Source: an uncultured Lactobacillus sp.
GTDB taxonomy: Bacteria > Bacillota > Bacilli > Lactobacillales > Lactobacillaceae
Direction: 5' to 3'
Length of the DNA: 64,000 nucleotides
NCBI GenBank assembly: GCA_946477855.1
Contig: CAMKZU010000004.1
Span: 1 to 64,000, forward strand
Part shown: positions 25,574 to 34,393 of the stretch, piece by piece
How positions within the stretch are numbered: position 1 is the stretch's first letter
Layout: each line of letters starts with the position of its first letter
Notes under the pieces: generated by a model
Seen by the model: only the letters and a program-made list of their open reading frames with translations
The model's database searches: none
Told to the model about the DNA's origin: nothing
Program-made: the position numbers and the translations under genes

Positions 25574-26590
25574 TTGAACCTAAAAATGAGTGATATTGCA
25601 AAGATAGCGGGCGTTTCTAAAGCCGCAGTTTCTTTTGCTCTAAATGGCAAGCCGGGCGTAAGCGAAAAAACCAGAAAAAAGATTTTTAAGGTTATTAAAG
25701 ATCAAGGTTATGAACCGCTACGCAAACATAAAAAAGGCGGGGTTCGCAAATTAGCCAGTATCAGTCTGATTATTATTCGCGATCGAGCTGGAATGATGAA
25801 TCGGAGCTATGCCAGCCTGCCCTTTTTTGACACCTTAATATCTAACTTAACGCAAAATATTGGCGGTTTTGGCGGACAAGTCCAAATTGTGCAACTGGAT
25901 ATCAATCACTTGCAAGATAATCTGAATGAAAATACAGCATTGCTGCAGTCTAAGGCTTCAATTGTGCTGGCAACCGATCTGAATAAAAAGCAAGTTAAGT
26001 TAATAAATCAAAAACTAAAAAATGTGATCTTTATTGATACGTATTTTAAAGATGTAAATGCCGATTTTATCTCAATTGATAATTTTCAAGGGGCATATTT
26101 AGCAGGTAAATATATTTTGGCTAAAGGCTATCGGAAAATAGGCTATGTTGCTTCTAACCATAGTATTCCCAATTTTGCGCAAAGACGGGCAGGCTTTACC
26201 CAGGCCCTAAAAGAGAAAAACATTGAAATTCCGCCGGAATTTATTTTTAGCTTAAATCCTACTGAACTTAGAGGAGCCTTGCCGCAATTTATTCATTTGA
26301 GCAAAGTTTTTCCTGAAGTACTTTTTTGTGAAAATGATTATATGGCTCTGCGTTTGGTCAAAGAATTTACCAAAGAAAAAATTAGAGTTCCTCAGGACAT
26401 TGCAATCATGGGCTTTGATGATATTTTTGAAGACACGATGGTTACGCCGGAATTAACAACGATTCACGTCCCGATAACGCAGATTGTCAGCCAAGCAATT
26501 AATCAATTACAAAACAAAGCTGCTGACCACAATTGGCTGCCCCAAAAGTGCTTTATCTCAACCAAATTGGTTAAAAGGGAATCATTATAA
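25574..26590 (+). CDS. LacI-family regulator of the transketolase/isomerase genes
   Basis: 338 aa from a TTG start preceded by GAAGAGATGA; the internal ATG at 25586 (MSDIAKIAG) is the alternative start. The helix-turn-helix is MSDIAKIAGVSKAAVSFALN. The effector domain follows with DFISIDNFQGAYLAGKYILA, KIGYVASNHSIPNFAQRR, and IMGFDDIFEDTMVTPELTTI at the end. It sits between the divergent transketolase operon and the isomerase gene. Both have TAGTTTAG motifs in front, so it probably controls both. Confidence 0.9.
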   Translation: MNLKMSDIAKIAGVSKAAVSFALNGKPGVSEKTRKKIFKVIKDQGYEPLRKHKKGGVRKLASISLIIIRDRAGMMNRSYASLPFFDTLISNLTQNIGGFGGQVQIVQLDINHLQDNLNENTALLQSKASIVLATDLNKKQVKLINQKLKNVIFIDTYFKDVNADFISIDNFQGAYLAGKYILAKGYRKIGYVASNHSIPNFAQRRAGFTQALKEKNIEIPPEFIFSLNPTELRGALPQFIHLSKVFPEVLFCENDYMALRLVKEFTKEKIRVPQDIAIMGFDDIFEDTMVTPELTTIHVPITQIVSQAINQLQNKAADHNWLPQKCFISTKLVKRESL

Positions 26591-26593
26591 AAA

Positions 26594-26643
26594 TAGTTTA
26601 GTCTAATTAAGTAAAAACAGTATTGAATGGTCTTCTAGTTTAG
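26594..26643 (+). promoter_or_regulatory. TAGTTTAG operator candidates before the isomerase gene
   Basis: Two more copies of the TAGTTTAG core, at 26594-26601 and in CTAGTTTAGTTTATATT from 26635. The latter is nearly identical to the copy at 25527-25543. They lie between the LacI stop and the isomerase ATG. Confidence 0.55.
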
Positions 26644-26656
26644 TTTATATTTTGCT

Positions 26657-26671
26657 TTGGAAGCGAATACA
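26657..26671 (+). promoter_or_regulatory. cre site (CcpA) before the isomerase gene
   Basis: TTGGAAGCGAATACA matches the cre consensus WTGNAANCGNWNNCW at all 15 positions. It lies 30 bases before the isomerase ATG, consistent with catabolite repression of this gene. Confidence 0.75.
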
Positions 26672-26701
26672 AAAATAAACAATTAGGAGGCTCTTTTTTT
26701 A

Positions 26702-28150
26702 ATGGTTAATAATAAAAGTTTACAAAAAATAAAAATTGGCTTTGTACCAACTAGAAGAAACATTTTCTCAGCAACAGCAGCGATTGAATTTGCAGATAAA
26801 ACCCGTAAAAAATTAGATGAATTGGGAATTAACTACGTTGATATTAAAGAAGTTAATGATGATGGACTTCTTTATGATGATGACGGACTCGAAAAAATAA
26901 CCCAGAAATTTAAAGCGGCGGCTATTGATGGTTTGTTTATTGCAAACGAAAATTTTGGTACCGAGTATGAAGTTGCACGTCTGGCAGCTAAATTCAACGT
27001 ACCTGTTCTTTTGTGGGGGCCAAAAGACGAGGCACCGGCTCCCGACGGTTCAAGGAGGCGCGATACGCAATGTGGTCTATTTGCTATTGGTAAAGTTCTG
27101 CGTCACTTTAATGTTCCTTTTACCTATATTAGAAATAGCGATATTGCTGATCCGTCATTCAGCCGCGGAGTAATTGATTTTGTGAAGGTATGCAATGTTG
27201 TTAAAACTTTTAGGAATACCCGTGTTTTGCAGATAGGTCCTCGTCCCTTTGATTTCTGGTCAGTTATTGTCAATGAAGGCGAATTATTGGAAAAATTCGG
27301 TATTCAACTTTCACCAATCCCTTTAGGTGAGCTTACTTCATATATGAATGATTTAATTAAGAAAAACGATCCGCGCATTTCAGAGACTAAAGATACTTTT
27401 AGAAAATGGGCAGATATTAAAATTAAGGAAGATGATTTTACTAAAGTCGCTGCCTTGAAATTGGCTATGCAAGATAAAATGAAACAATATGACTGCAACT
27501 GTGGCACTATTCAATGCTGGACGGAGCTGCAGCGTGAAATCGGAATTTTGCCGTATGCTTCTGAGGCTTTGCTCCAAACAGAAGGACTGCCGGTAACTTG
27601 CGAGACTGATATTAACGGGGCAATTTCAGAAGTCTTGGCAGAATCTGCTACACTTGGGGATGAAAGAGCGTTATTTGCTGATGTCAACTGCCGCCATCCT
27701 GAAAACGAAAACGGCGAATTGTTGCAGCATCTGGGTACATTTGCTTTCCAAACGGCTAAAAACCGTCCGGTTTTGCCACCATCGCACTTTGTATTTGATT
27801 ATCCCGGTTCTGCTGCTTTTCAGGCTAAAGACGGCACTTATACTTTAGTTCGTTTTGACGGTGACCACGGCAAGTATTCTATGCTGCTGGGCAATGCTAA
27901 AACTTGTGCGGGTCCGTATGAACAAGGAACTTATGCTTGGTTTGAATTTAATGATCTAAACCGTTTTGAAGCAAAATATGTCTATGGGCCTTATATTCAT
28001 CACATGGCTGGCGTCCGTGCCGACGTTGTGCCAATTCTTGCTGAAGCAGGAAAGTACATTAACGTTGAACCAGATTATTTTGACCCGATTAAAGATAAAG
28101 TTGCAGCATATTGGTACGGCGACTATGAATCGATTTTAACTGATAAATAA
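26702..28150 (+). CDS. L-fucose/L-arabinose-isomerase-like sugar isomerase
   Basis: 482 aa with AGGAGG upstream. It belongs to the fucose-isomerase-like family (FucI/AraA fold, COG2407 type). Seen are KIGFVPTRRNIFSA at the N-terminus, the middle segment RVLQIGPRPFDFWSVIVNEG, CNCGTIQCWTELQREIGILP, and TCETDINGAISEVLAE with metal-site-like acidic residues. GPYIHHMAGVRADV is near the C-terminus. These enzymes interconvert aldose and ketose. The substrate here is not defined. The shared operator motif and the neighbouring kinase and transketolase suggest it supplies the ketose for that pathway. Confidence 0.85.
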   Translation: MVNNKSLQKIKIGFVPTRRNIFSATAAIEFADKTRKKLDELGINYVDIKEVNDDGLLYDDDGLEKITQKFKAAAIDGLFIANENFGTEYEVARLAAKFNVPVLLWGPKDEAPAPDGSRRRDTQCGLFAIGKVLRHFNVPFTYIRNSDIADPSFSRGVIDFVKVCNVVKTFRNTRVLQIGPRPFDFWSVIVNEGELLEKFGIQLSPIPLGELTSYMNDLIKKNDPRISETKDTFRKWADIKIKEDDFTKVAALKLAMQDKMKQYDCNCGTIQCWTELQREIGILPYASEALLQTEGLPVTCETDINGAISEVLAESATLGDERALFADVNCRHPENENGELLQHLGTFAFQTAKNRPVLPPSHFVFDYPGSAAFQAKDGTYTLVRFDGDHGKYSMLLGNAKTCAGPYEQGTYAWFEFNDLNRFEAKYVYGPYIHHMAGVRADVVPILAEAGKYINVEPDYFDPIKDKVAAYWYGDYESILTDK

Positions 28151-28181
28151 AAATTACTTTTTAAAGTTAGTAATTGTTAAG

Positions 28182-28212
28182 GCAAGAATATTCCCATATT
28201 CTTGCTTTTTTT
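28182..28212 (+). terminator. Terminator after the isomerase gene
   Basis: Perfect 10-bp stem GCAAGAATAT/ATATTCTTGC with a four-base loop and a T run of seven. Confidence 0.92.
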
Positions 28213-28267
28213 GTGCTCTAACGGCAACTAAACCAAAACTAAAATAAAATTTTATTATCAACTGCTA

Positions 28268-28282
28268 TTGAAAGCGATTGCA
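28268..28282 (+). promoter_or_regulatory. cre site (CcpA) before the rbs operon
   Basis: TTGAAAGCGATTGCA matches the cre consensus WTGNAANCGNWNNCW at all 15 positions, about 95 bases before rbsK. It implies catabolite repression of rbsKDACB by CcpA. Confidence 0.8.
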
Positions 28283-28376
28283 TTAACTGGGATAATGAAA
28301 TTTGTGTAAGGCTCTGTATATTAAAGCCTTAAGTCAGATAAAGCTTAATACTTGTTTTTAGTGAGAGGGGGAAAAC

Positions 28377-29303
28377 ATGAGTATTAATATCTCGGTTCTT
28401 GGCAGTATCAATTTAGATACTACTTATCATGTTACTCATATCCCGTTACCTGGTGAAACGCTCCAAGTAAATAAGAAAACGTATGCTGGTGGCGGGAAAG
28501 GAGCTAATCAAGCAGTGGCTGCACAGCGTAGCGGTGCTACTGTTCATTTTATCGGCGCAGTAGGCAACGATACTGCAGGAAAATTTATGCTGGAAACAAT
28601 GGGCAAGGAAGACATTGATTTAGCTAACGTCGAAGTTAAAGAAAACGAGCAAACAGGTGCGGCTACAATTTTGCTTGATAAGAATGGACAAAACAGTATT
28701 TTGGTTTATGCCGGAGCTAACAGTTTAATTAGTCATAAACAGATAGTTAAAGCAGAAGATGTGATTGCAAAGTCTCAGTACATTATTGCGCAGTTTGAAA
28801 CGCCAATTAAAGCAACTCTTGAGGCTTTTAAGATTGCTAAAAAACATGACGTGATAACTATTTTAAATCCTGCTCCAGCTGCAAAAATTAGTGATGAACT
28901 ATTGGAATTAACGGACATTATTACTCCTAACGAAACAGAAAGTGCCTTTATTACAGGCATCAAAGTCAAAGACCAAAATGCAATGCACGAAACAGACATG
29001 TACTTTAAGAAAAAAGGAGTAAAAGTAACATTAATTACTTTAGGTTCGCGCGGAGTACACTGTTCGATTGGCTCTATCAGCCAATTAGTTCCTGCACACA
29101 AAGTCCATGTAGTAGATACTACGGGAGCCGGAGATACTTTCGTTGGTGCAATGGCATCCATATTAAAACCAGATTTTTCAAATATTTTTGAAGCGATTGA
29201 TTATGGTCAAAAAGCTTCATCAATCACCATTGAAGTTATGGGTGCGCAACCTTCAATTCCTACCAGAGAAAAGGTTGAGCAGGTGTACGGAAAGGAAGAT
29301 TAA
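28377..29303 (+). CDS. rbsK: Ribokinase
   Basis: 308 aa, normal length. It phosphorylates ribose at C5. Family marks are [20 protein letters not shown] and [16 protein letters not shown] near the N-terminus, [12 protein letters not shown], and the catalytic [17 protein letters not shown]. It is the first gene of rbsKDACB. AGAGGGGG precedes the ATG. Confidence 0.95.
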   Translation: MSINISVLGSINLDTTYHVTHIPLPGETLQVNKKTYAGGGKGANQAVAAQRSGATVHFIGAVGNDTAGKFMLETMGKEDIDLANVEVKENEQTGAATILLDKNGQNSILVYAGANSLISHKQIVKAEDVIAKSQYIIAQFETPIKATLEAFKIAKKHDVITILNPAPAAKISDELLELTDIITPNETESAFITGIKVKDQNAMHETDMYFKKKGVKVTLITLGSRGVHCSIGSISQLVPAHKVHVVDTTGAGDTFVGAMASILKPDFSNIFEAIDYGQKASSITIEVMGAQPSIPTREKVEQVYGKED

Positions 29304-29304
29304 T

Positions 29305-29700
29305 ATGAAGAAAACAGGTATTTTAAATTCTAATATCTCTCGTGTCGTGGCTGATATGGGGCACATGGATTGGCTAGGAATTGGTGATGCGGGTACGCCC
29401 GTACCGCCAGAAACAGAAAAAATTGATTTGGCAGTTTCTGCCAACCTCCCCTCATTTACGCAAGTTTTAAAAGAAGTTCTTAAAGAATTGGCTGTGCAAA
29501 AAGTTTATGTTGCTGAGGAAATTAAGAAACAGAACCCACAGCAGTTAGAAAACATTAAAGCAATTTTGCCAAACGTTGAAATTGAGTTTATTCCTCACAG
29601 TGAATTAAAGCAGGATTTACGCAGGGCAAAAGCTTTTATTCGAACAGGAGAAGAGACGCCTTTCTCAAACGTAATTCTCGAAAGTGGTGTGATTTTTTAG
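29305..29700 (+). CDS. rbsD: D-ribose pyranase
   Basis: 131 aa from the ATG at 29305, with GGAAAGGA upstream; the open frame runs upstream through rbsK and that part is not coding. It interconverts the pyranose and furanose forms of ribose. The N-terminal [20 protein letters not shown] with its conserved His, and [19 protein letters not shown] at the C-terminus, are diagnostic. One base separates it from rbsK. Confidence 0.95.
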   Translation: MKKTGILNSNISRVVADMGHMDWLGIGDAGTPVPPETEKIDLAVSANLPSFTQVLKEVLKELAVQKVYVAEEIKKQNPQQLENIKAILPNVEIEFIPHSELKQDLRRAKAFIRTGEETPFSNVILESGVIF

Positions 29701-29715
29701 GAGGTGAGCCTTTTC

Positions 29716-31194
29716 ATGAAAATTGAAATGAAAGGGATTGAAAAATCTTTTGGAACCAATAAAGTTTTACGGGGTGTGGATTTTGACGTTCATTCTGGCG
29801 AAGTCCATGCGTTAATGGGCGAAAACGGCGCCGGCAAGTCTACTTTAATGAATATTTTAACTGGCTTACTAAAAAAAGACGCGGGCTCAATTAAAGTTGA
29901 TGACCACGACACTACCTACGCCAGCGCATTAGACGCGGAACATCATGGCATTAGTTTTATTCACCAAGAAATGAATAACTTTGCCGAAATGAGCGTTGTC
30001 GATAATATGTTTTTGAATAAAGAAATTAAAACTAAGCTGGGCCTAGTTGATCAAAAGAAAATGAGAAAAGAAGCCCGGCAGTATTTGGTGAATTTAGGTT
30101 CAGACATTGATGTTGACAGTAAAATGGGCGACTTGACTGTAGGTCAGCAGCAAATGGTGGAAATAGCTAAGTCTCTGATGATTAACGCCAAAATAATTAT
30201 TATGGACGAGCCTACTGCCGCACTGACTGAGAATGAAACTGCTATTTTATTCAAAACTATTAGAGAATTAAGGTCTAATAGCGTCGGCTTTATTTACATA
30301 TCGCACAGAATGGAAGAACTCTGGCAAATATGTGACCGGGTAACAGTTATGCGTGATGGCTTATCAGTTAACACTTATCAGACCAAAGACGTTGCCGAAA
30401 ATCAAATCGTTCACGACATGGTAGGGCGTGACATTGGCGACTATTATCCTGGCCGCCACCCGCATTTGGGAGAAGTGGCATTAAAAGCTGAACATTTATC
30501 AGGCAAGAAGTTTCACGATATCAGTTTTGAAGTCCACGAAGGAGAAATTTTAGGATTTTCCGGCTTGATGGGAGCTGGCAGAACGGAAACCATGAGAGCC
30601 TTATTTGGAATTGACAAATTAAGCTCCGGTAAAATCTATGTCGCTGGCAAGGAAACAAAATTAACCAGTCCCAGCGTCTCCATTAAAAAGGGCATTGGCT
30701 TTTTAACTGAAGATAGAAAAAATGAGGGTCTGATTACTGAACAATCTTTAGAAGATAATATTGCCCTGCCAAGTATTGATACTTTCCGTAAGCATGGCAT
30801 TATTGACAAAAAAGCAGAAGACAAATTTGCTGACATGCTGATTAAGCGGCTAACAGTGAAGGCTAATAATGCGCAAGTAACGGCCGGCAGCTTGTCAGGC
30901 GGTAACCAGCAAAAGGTTGTTTTAGCTAAATGGGTTGGCAGCGGCTCCAAGATTTTAATTTTGGATGAACCAACTCGTGGAGTTGACGTAGGTGCCAAGA
31001 AAGAAATTTATGAACTGATGAATCAGTTAACCGACAGACACGTAGCCATCATAATGATTTCTAGTGACCTGCCTGAAGTTCTTAGTATGAGTGATCGTAT
31101 TGAAGTGCTGTATGAAGGTAAACAAATGGGCGTCATTAATGCCCAAGGTGCAACTCAAGAACAAGTGATGAAATTAGCTACAGGAGGAAAGTAG
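29716..31194 (+). CDS. rbsA: Ribose ABC transporter ATP-binding protein
   Basis: 492 aa from the ATG at 29716, with AGGAGGTGA upstream. Two tandem ATPase domains. The first has Walker A GENGAGKSTLMN, signature LTVGQQQMVEIAKSL and Walker B IIIMDEPTAAL. The second has the degenerate P-loop GLMGAGRTETMR, signature LSGGNQQKVVLAKWV and Walker B ILILDEPTRGVDVG. This double arrangement is standard for sugar importers of the RbsA/XylG class. Confidence 0.95.
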   Translation: MKIEMKGIEKSFGTNKVLRGVDFDVHSGEVHALMGENGAGKSTLMNILTGLLKKDAGSIKVDDHDTTYASALDAEHHGISFIHQEMNNFAEMSVVDNMFLNKEIKTKLGLVDQKKMRKEARQYLVNLGSDIDVDSKMGDLTVGQQQMVEIAKSLMINAKIIIMDEPTAALTENETAILFKTIRELRSNSVGFIYISHRMEELWQICDRVTVMRDGLSVNTYQTKDVAENQIVHDMVGRDIGDYYPGRHPHLGEVALKAEHLSGKKFHDISFEVHEGEILGFSGLMGAGRTETMRALFGIDKLSSGKIYVAGKETKLTSPSVSIKKGIGFLTEDRKNEGLITEQSLEDNIALPSIDTFRKHGIIDKKAEDKFADMLIKRLTVKANNAQVTAGSLSGGNQQKVVLAKWVGSGSKILILDEPTRGVDVGAKKEIYELMNQLTDRHVAIIMISSDLPEVLSMSDRIEVLYEGKQMGVINAQGATQEQVMKLATGGK

Positions 31195-31195
31195 A

Positions 31196-32161
31196 ATGGA
31201 CAAGGCAAAAACAACAAAAAAGAAATTTGATTTTACGAAATACATGGCGCTCGTGGCTTTAATAATTTTAGTAATTATTATTACAGTTTTAAACCCACAA
31301 TTTATTGCGCCAAATAACTTATTAAATTTGCTTCGTCAAGCATCGGTCAACGCTCTAATCGCCTTTGGGATGACATTTGTTATTCTTACTTCCGGTATTG
31401 ATTTATCTGTCGGTTCTATTTTGGCTTTCACAGGAGCTATCAGTGCCAGCTTGATTTTAGGTGGCACACCTGCTTGGCTTGCCGCATTAATTGGCCTTGC
31501 AATCGGAGCTTTATTGGGGGCACTCAATGGTGTATTCATCACCTGGGGCAAAGTTACCCCCTTTATTGCCACCTTGGCTACTATGACTATTTGGCGCGGT
31601 GCCACATATGTCTTCACAGGTGGCAATCCTATTACTGGCGGTAAAATGAATACCAGCTATTTCTTCCAATTTGTAGGGCAAGGCTATTTATTTGGTATTC
31701 CATTTCCAGTAATTATTACTCTGATTGCATTTATTATTTGCTACGTTCTACTTCATAAAACGGCTTTTGGTCGTAAGACCTTCGCGTTAGGCGGCAATGA
31801 AAAAGCTGCGTTTGTGGCCGGTGTTAAAACTAAGAAATTATTGATTATTATCTACACGATTTCTGGTTTATTTGCGGCTTTGGCTGGCTTTATACTAACT
31901 TCAAGATTAGGTTCAGCACAGCCCGATGCAGGTATGTCTTATGAAATGGACGCTATTGCTTCCACTGTTATTGGTGGTGCCAGCCTGATGGGCGGTAAAG
32001 GAAGAATGGCAGGGACTCTCGTGGGTGCTTTGTTAATTGCTTCTTTAAGCAATGGTATGAATTTACTCGGGATTAATAGTTTCTATCAACAAATTGTTAA
32101 AGGTGTCGTAATTTTAATTGCGGTTATGATTGATTCCCAAACACAAAAGAACAGGGAATAA
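31196..32161 (+). CDS. rbsC: Ribose ABC transporter permease
   Basis: 321 aa with eight to ten hydrophobic segments. Motifs of the RbsC family are FVILTSGIDLSVGSILAFTG, FALGGNEKAAFVAGVKTKK (the ATPase contact loop) and ASTVIGGASLMGGKGRMAGT. It begins two bases after rbsA; AGGAGG sits inside the end of rbsA. Confidence 0.95.
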   Translation: MDKAKTTKKKFDFTKYMALVALIILVIIITVLNPQFIAPNNLLNLLRQASVNALIAFGMTFVILTSGIDLSVGSILAFTGAISASLILGGTPAWLAALIGLAIGALLGALNGVFITWGKVTPFIATLATMTIWRGATYVFTGGNPITGGKMNTSYFFQFVGQGYLFGIPFPVIITLIAFIICYVLLHKTAFGRKTFALGGNEKAAFVAGVKTKKLLIIIYTISGLFAALAGFILTSRLGSAQPDAGMSYEMDAIASTVIGGASLMGGKGRMAGTLVGALLIASLSNGMNLLGINSFYQQIVKGVVILIAVMIDSQTQKNRE

Positions 32162-32183
32162 AATTATTTTTAGAGGAGAAATA

Positions 32184-33185
32184 ATGATGAATATTAAAAA
32201 TTTTTCCAAACGATTGATGAAAATTGCTACTGCAGCTTCTGTCTTGCTTTTAGCAGGGGGAATTCTTGCGGGCTGTGGTTCCACAGGCTTAAGCAACAGT
32301 TCGGGTTCGTCTTCTAAAGTAGAAAAGAAGGCACCAAAAGATTTGAAAATTGGTGTGTCTATCTCAACATTGACTAACCCCGCATTTGTTAATTTAAAGA
32401 ATGTTATTAGTGACTACGCTAAAAAGCATGGTTCAAAAGTCATCATCGATGACGCAAATAATGATACTTCAAAGCAAAATAACGACGTTGAAGATTTAAT
32501 CACACAAAAGGTAGATGCCTTAATTATCAACCCTTGTGATTCTTCAGCTATTTCTACAGTAGTTAAAAAAGCTAATGATGCTAAAATTCCTGTAATCTGT
32601 GTTGACCGTAGTGCTGACTCCGGTAAAGTAGTTTCAACAGTTGCTTCTGACAATATTGCCGGAGGTAAAAAAGCTGCTAATTGGTTAATTGAAAAATTAG
32701 GCGAAAATGCTAAAATTGCTGAAATTCAAGGAATTCCTGGAGCTTCCGCCACACGTGAACGTGGTAAAGGTTTTGATAGTATTGGTGATAAGAAATTAAA
32801 TATTGTGACTAAGCAGACCGCTCAGTTTGACCGTGCCAAGGCCCTGACCGTTACCGAAAACATTTTACAAGCTCATAGCGATATTAAAGGTATTTTTGCC
32901 CAAAACGACGAAGAAGCAGTTGGTGCAGCTCGAGCTGTTAAAGCAGCCAACAAGAAAATAACTATCATTGGTTTTGATGGTACTCTTGCCAGCTTGAATT
33001 TAATTCAAAAGGGTCAAATTACGGCTACTGTTGGTCAGCAATGGAATAAGATAGGTCAAGAATCTGTCCAAAAGGTTTACGATCACTACCAGAATAAGAA
33101 GGTTCCTAAGAACGACAAGGTAGCAGTCAAGATTATTACTAAGAATAATGTAGCTTCATTTAAGAAGCAAGTTTACAACAAATAA
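32184..33185 (+). CDS. rbsB: Ribose ABC transporter substrate-binding lipoprotein
   Basis: About 333 aa from ATG 32184 (GAGGAG upstream). A lipoprotein signal ends in LLLAGGILAGCGS with the lipidated Cys at about residue 30. The mature part is the ribose-binding fold: LKIGVSISTLTNPAFVNLKN, DALIINPCDSSAIS, IPVICVDRSADSG, and IIGFDGTLASLNLI. It captures the sugar outside the cell for RbsAC. Ribose is the default substrate, but other pentoses are possible for this family. Confidence 0.94.
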   Translation: MMNIKNFSKRLMKIATAASVLLLAGGILAGCGSTGLSNSSGSSSKVEKKAPKDLKIGVSISTLTNPAFVNLKNVISDYAKKHGSKVIIDDANNDTSKQNNDVEDLITQKVDALIINPCDSSAISTVVKKANDAKIPVICVDRSADSGKVVSTVASDNIAGGKKAANWLIEKLGENAKIAEIQGIPGASATRERGKGFDSIGDKKLNIVTKQTAQFDRAKALTVTENILQAHSDIKGIFAQNDEEAVGAARAVKAANKKITIIGFDGTLASLNLIQKGQITATVGQQWNKIGQESVQKVYDHYQNKKVPKNDKVAVKIITKNNVASFKKQVYNK

Positions 33186-33220
33186 TAAAACCAATTGTTG
33201 ATAGATTATTAATAAAAATG

Positions 33221-33258
33221 AATAGGAGCTTAAAATTAGACTTTAAGCTCCTATTTTA
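33221..33258. terminator. Bidirectional terminator between rbsB and the LacI gene
   Basis: A perfect 14-bp stem (AATAGGAGCTTAAA with TTTAAGCTCCTATT), followed on the plus strand by TTATTT, between two converging genes. Confidence 0.9.
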
Positions 33259-33259
33259 T

Positions 33260-34219
33260 TTAATATGTCGAATTTCTCTTAATAGGAATGACGTTAATAA
33301 TACTATTTTGACTAGATTTCTTTCCATTGATTAAATCTAATAATCGCCTTGCTGCAGTTTGACCAATCAATTTAGGCTGTTGGTCAATTGTAGAAATTGT
33401 AGGCGTAGTATATTCGCATAGCACGTTATTGTCATAGCCTATAAGTTGAAAATCAGCTGGGATTTTAAGATTACGCCGTTGAGCTTCCTTAATAATTTCC
33501 GCAGCATAGATATCATTAACTGCAATTACAGCGTCAAAACGATTGCTTTTCTTTAAGACTTCTTGCGCAGCTTTCTCAGGATCGGTTTCGGAAACCTTTT
33601 TAAGCATGTAGGGAATATTAAGCTTGTTTAGCTCGTTAACTAGTGACTCTACTCTTTCCCTTACTGTTGGCAATCTCAGCGGCCAATGCTGAATCATTAC
33701 CCTAGTTGCCTGATTTTGCAATAGAGAAATACAGTCTTTGCCACCTTTGATATTGTCTGAAACTATGCGGGCAACATTATCATCAATATTAGCGCTATCA
33801 TACATTACAAGAGGTGTTGCCAAGTTTAAATTAGCTGGCATATCAAAAGCGGCAGTGATAATGCCGTCAATATTATTTTTTTGGAACTCGTTAATAAAAT
33901 TCAAATAGTTTTTTTTATTTGAATTGGCGCTAAAAGAAATTAGCGCAGAATAGCCTTTTTTTTGGAGAATAGATTGAATGCCGTCAATAATTTGGGCATA
34001 AAAACGGTTGTTTAGGTCGGGGATGATGATGCCAATCATCCGCGATTTTTTTTGGTATAAAGTTCGTGCTACTTGATTAGGCTGATAATTTATTTCTTTG
34101 ATAACTCGTTCGACTTTTTTTCTAGTAGCAGGGCTGACGTTAGGCGAATCATTAATAATTCGAGAAACAGTAGCTACAGAAACTCCGGCTAATTTAGCCA
34201 CATCTTTAATAGTAGACAT
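33260..34219 (-). CDS. LacI-family repressor of the MFS-glycosidase operon
   Basis: 319 aa. DNA-binding domain MSTIKDVAKLAGVSVATVSR at the N-terminus, and a RbsR/CcpA-like effector domain (MIGIIPDLNNRFYAQIIDG, RIVSDNIKGG, IGYDNNVLCEYTTPTISTID). It is divergent from the MFS transporter gene, with two palindromes in the 174-base spacer that fit as its operators. Control of the converging rbs operon is also possible, but no such palindrome was seen before rbsK. Confidence 0.92.
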   Translation of the reverse strand: MSTIKDVAKLAGVSVATVSRIINDSPNVSPATRKKVERVIKEINYQPNQVARTLYQKKSRMIGIIIPDLNNRFYAQIIDGIQSILQKKGYSALISFSANSNKKNYLNFINEFQKNNIDGIITAAFDMPANLNLATPLVMYDSANIDDNVARIVSDNIKGGKDCISLLQNQATRVMIQHWPLRLPTVRERVESLVNELNKLNIPYMLKKVSETDPEKAAQEVLKKSNRFDAVIAVNDIYAAEIIKEAQRRNLKIPADFQLIGYDNNVLCEYTTPTISTIDQQPKLIGQTAARRLLDLINGKKSSQNSIINVIPIKRNSTY

Positions 34220-34240
34220 GATTGATCCTTTTTTAATTAC

Positions 34241-34334
34241 TGTAATGGGTTACATTTTTATTATAACTCATAAATTAATTTATCCTATTTTAGTCATAGT
34301 TAAGTAAATCGCTATTGCTTTGTAACCGGTTACA
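34241..34334. promoter_or_regulatory. Two palindromic operators between LacI and MFS genes
   Basis: TGTAATGGGTTACA (34241-34254) and the fully symmetric TGTAACCGGTTACA (34321-34334) have identical arms TGTAA/TTACA and lie 80 bases apart centre to centre. One is close to the LacI start and the other close to the MFS start. This suits autoregulation and repression by looping. Confidence 0.8.
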
Positions 34335-34393
34335 AGATAATATAAAAATGTAAATCAACGTTAAACCTAATACTTTAGAAAGGAGTTTTAATT

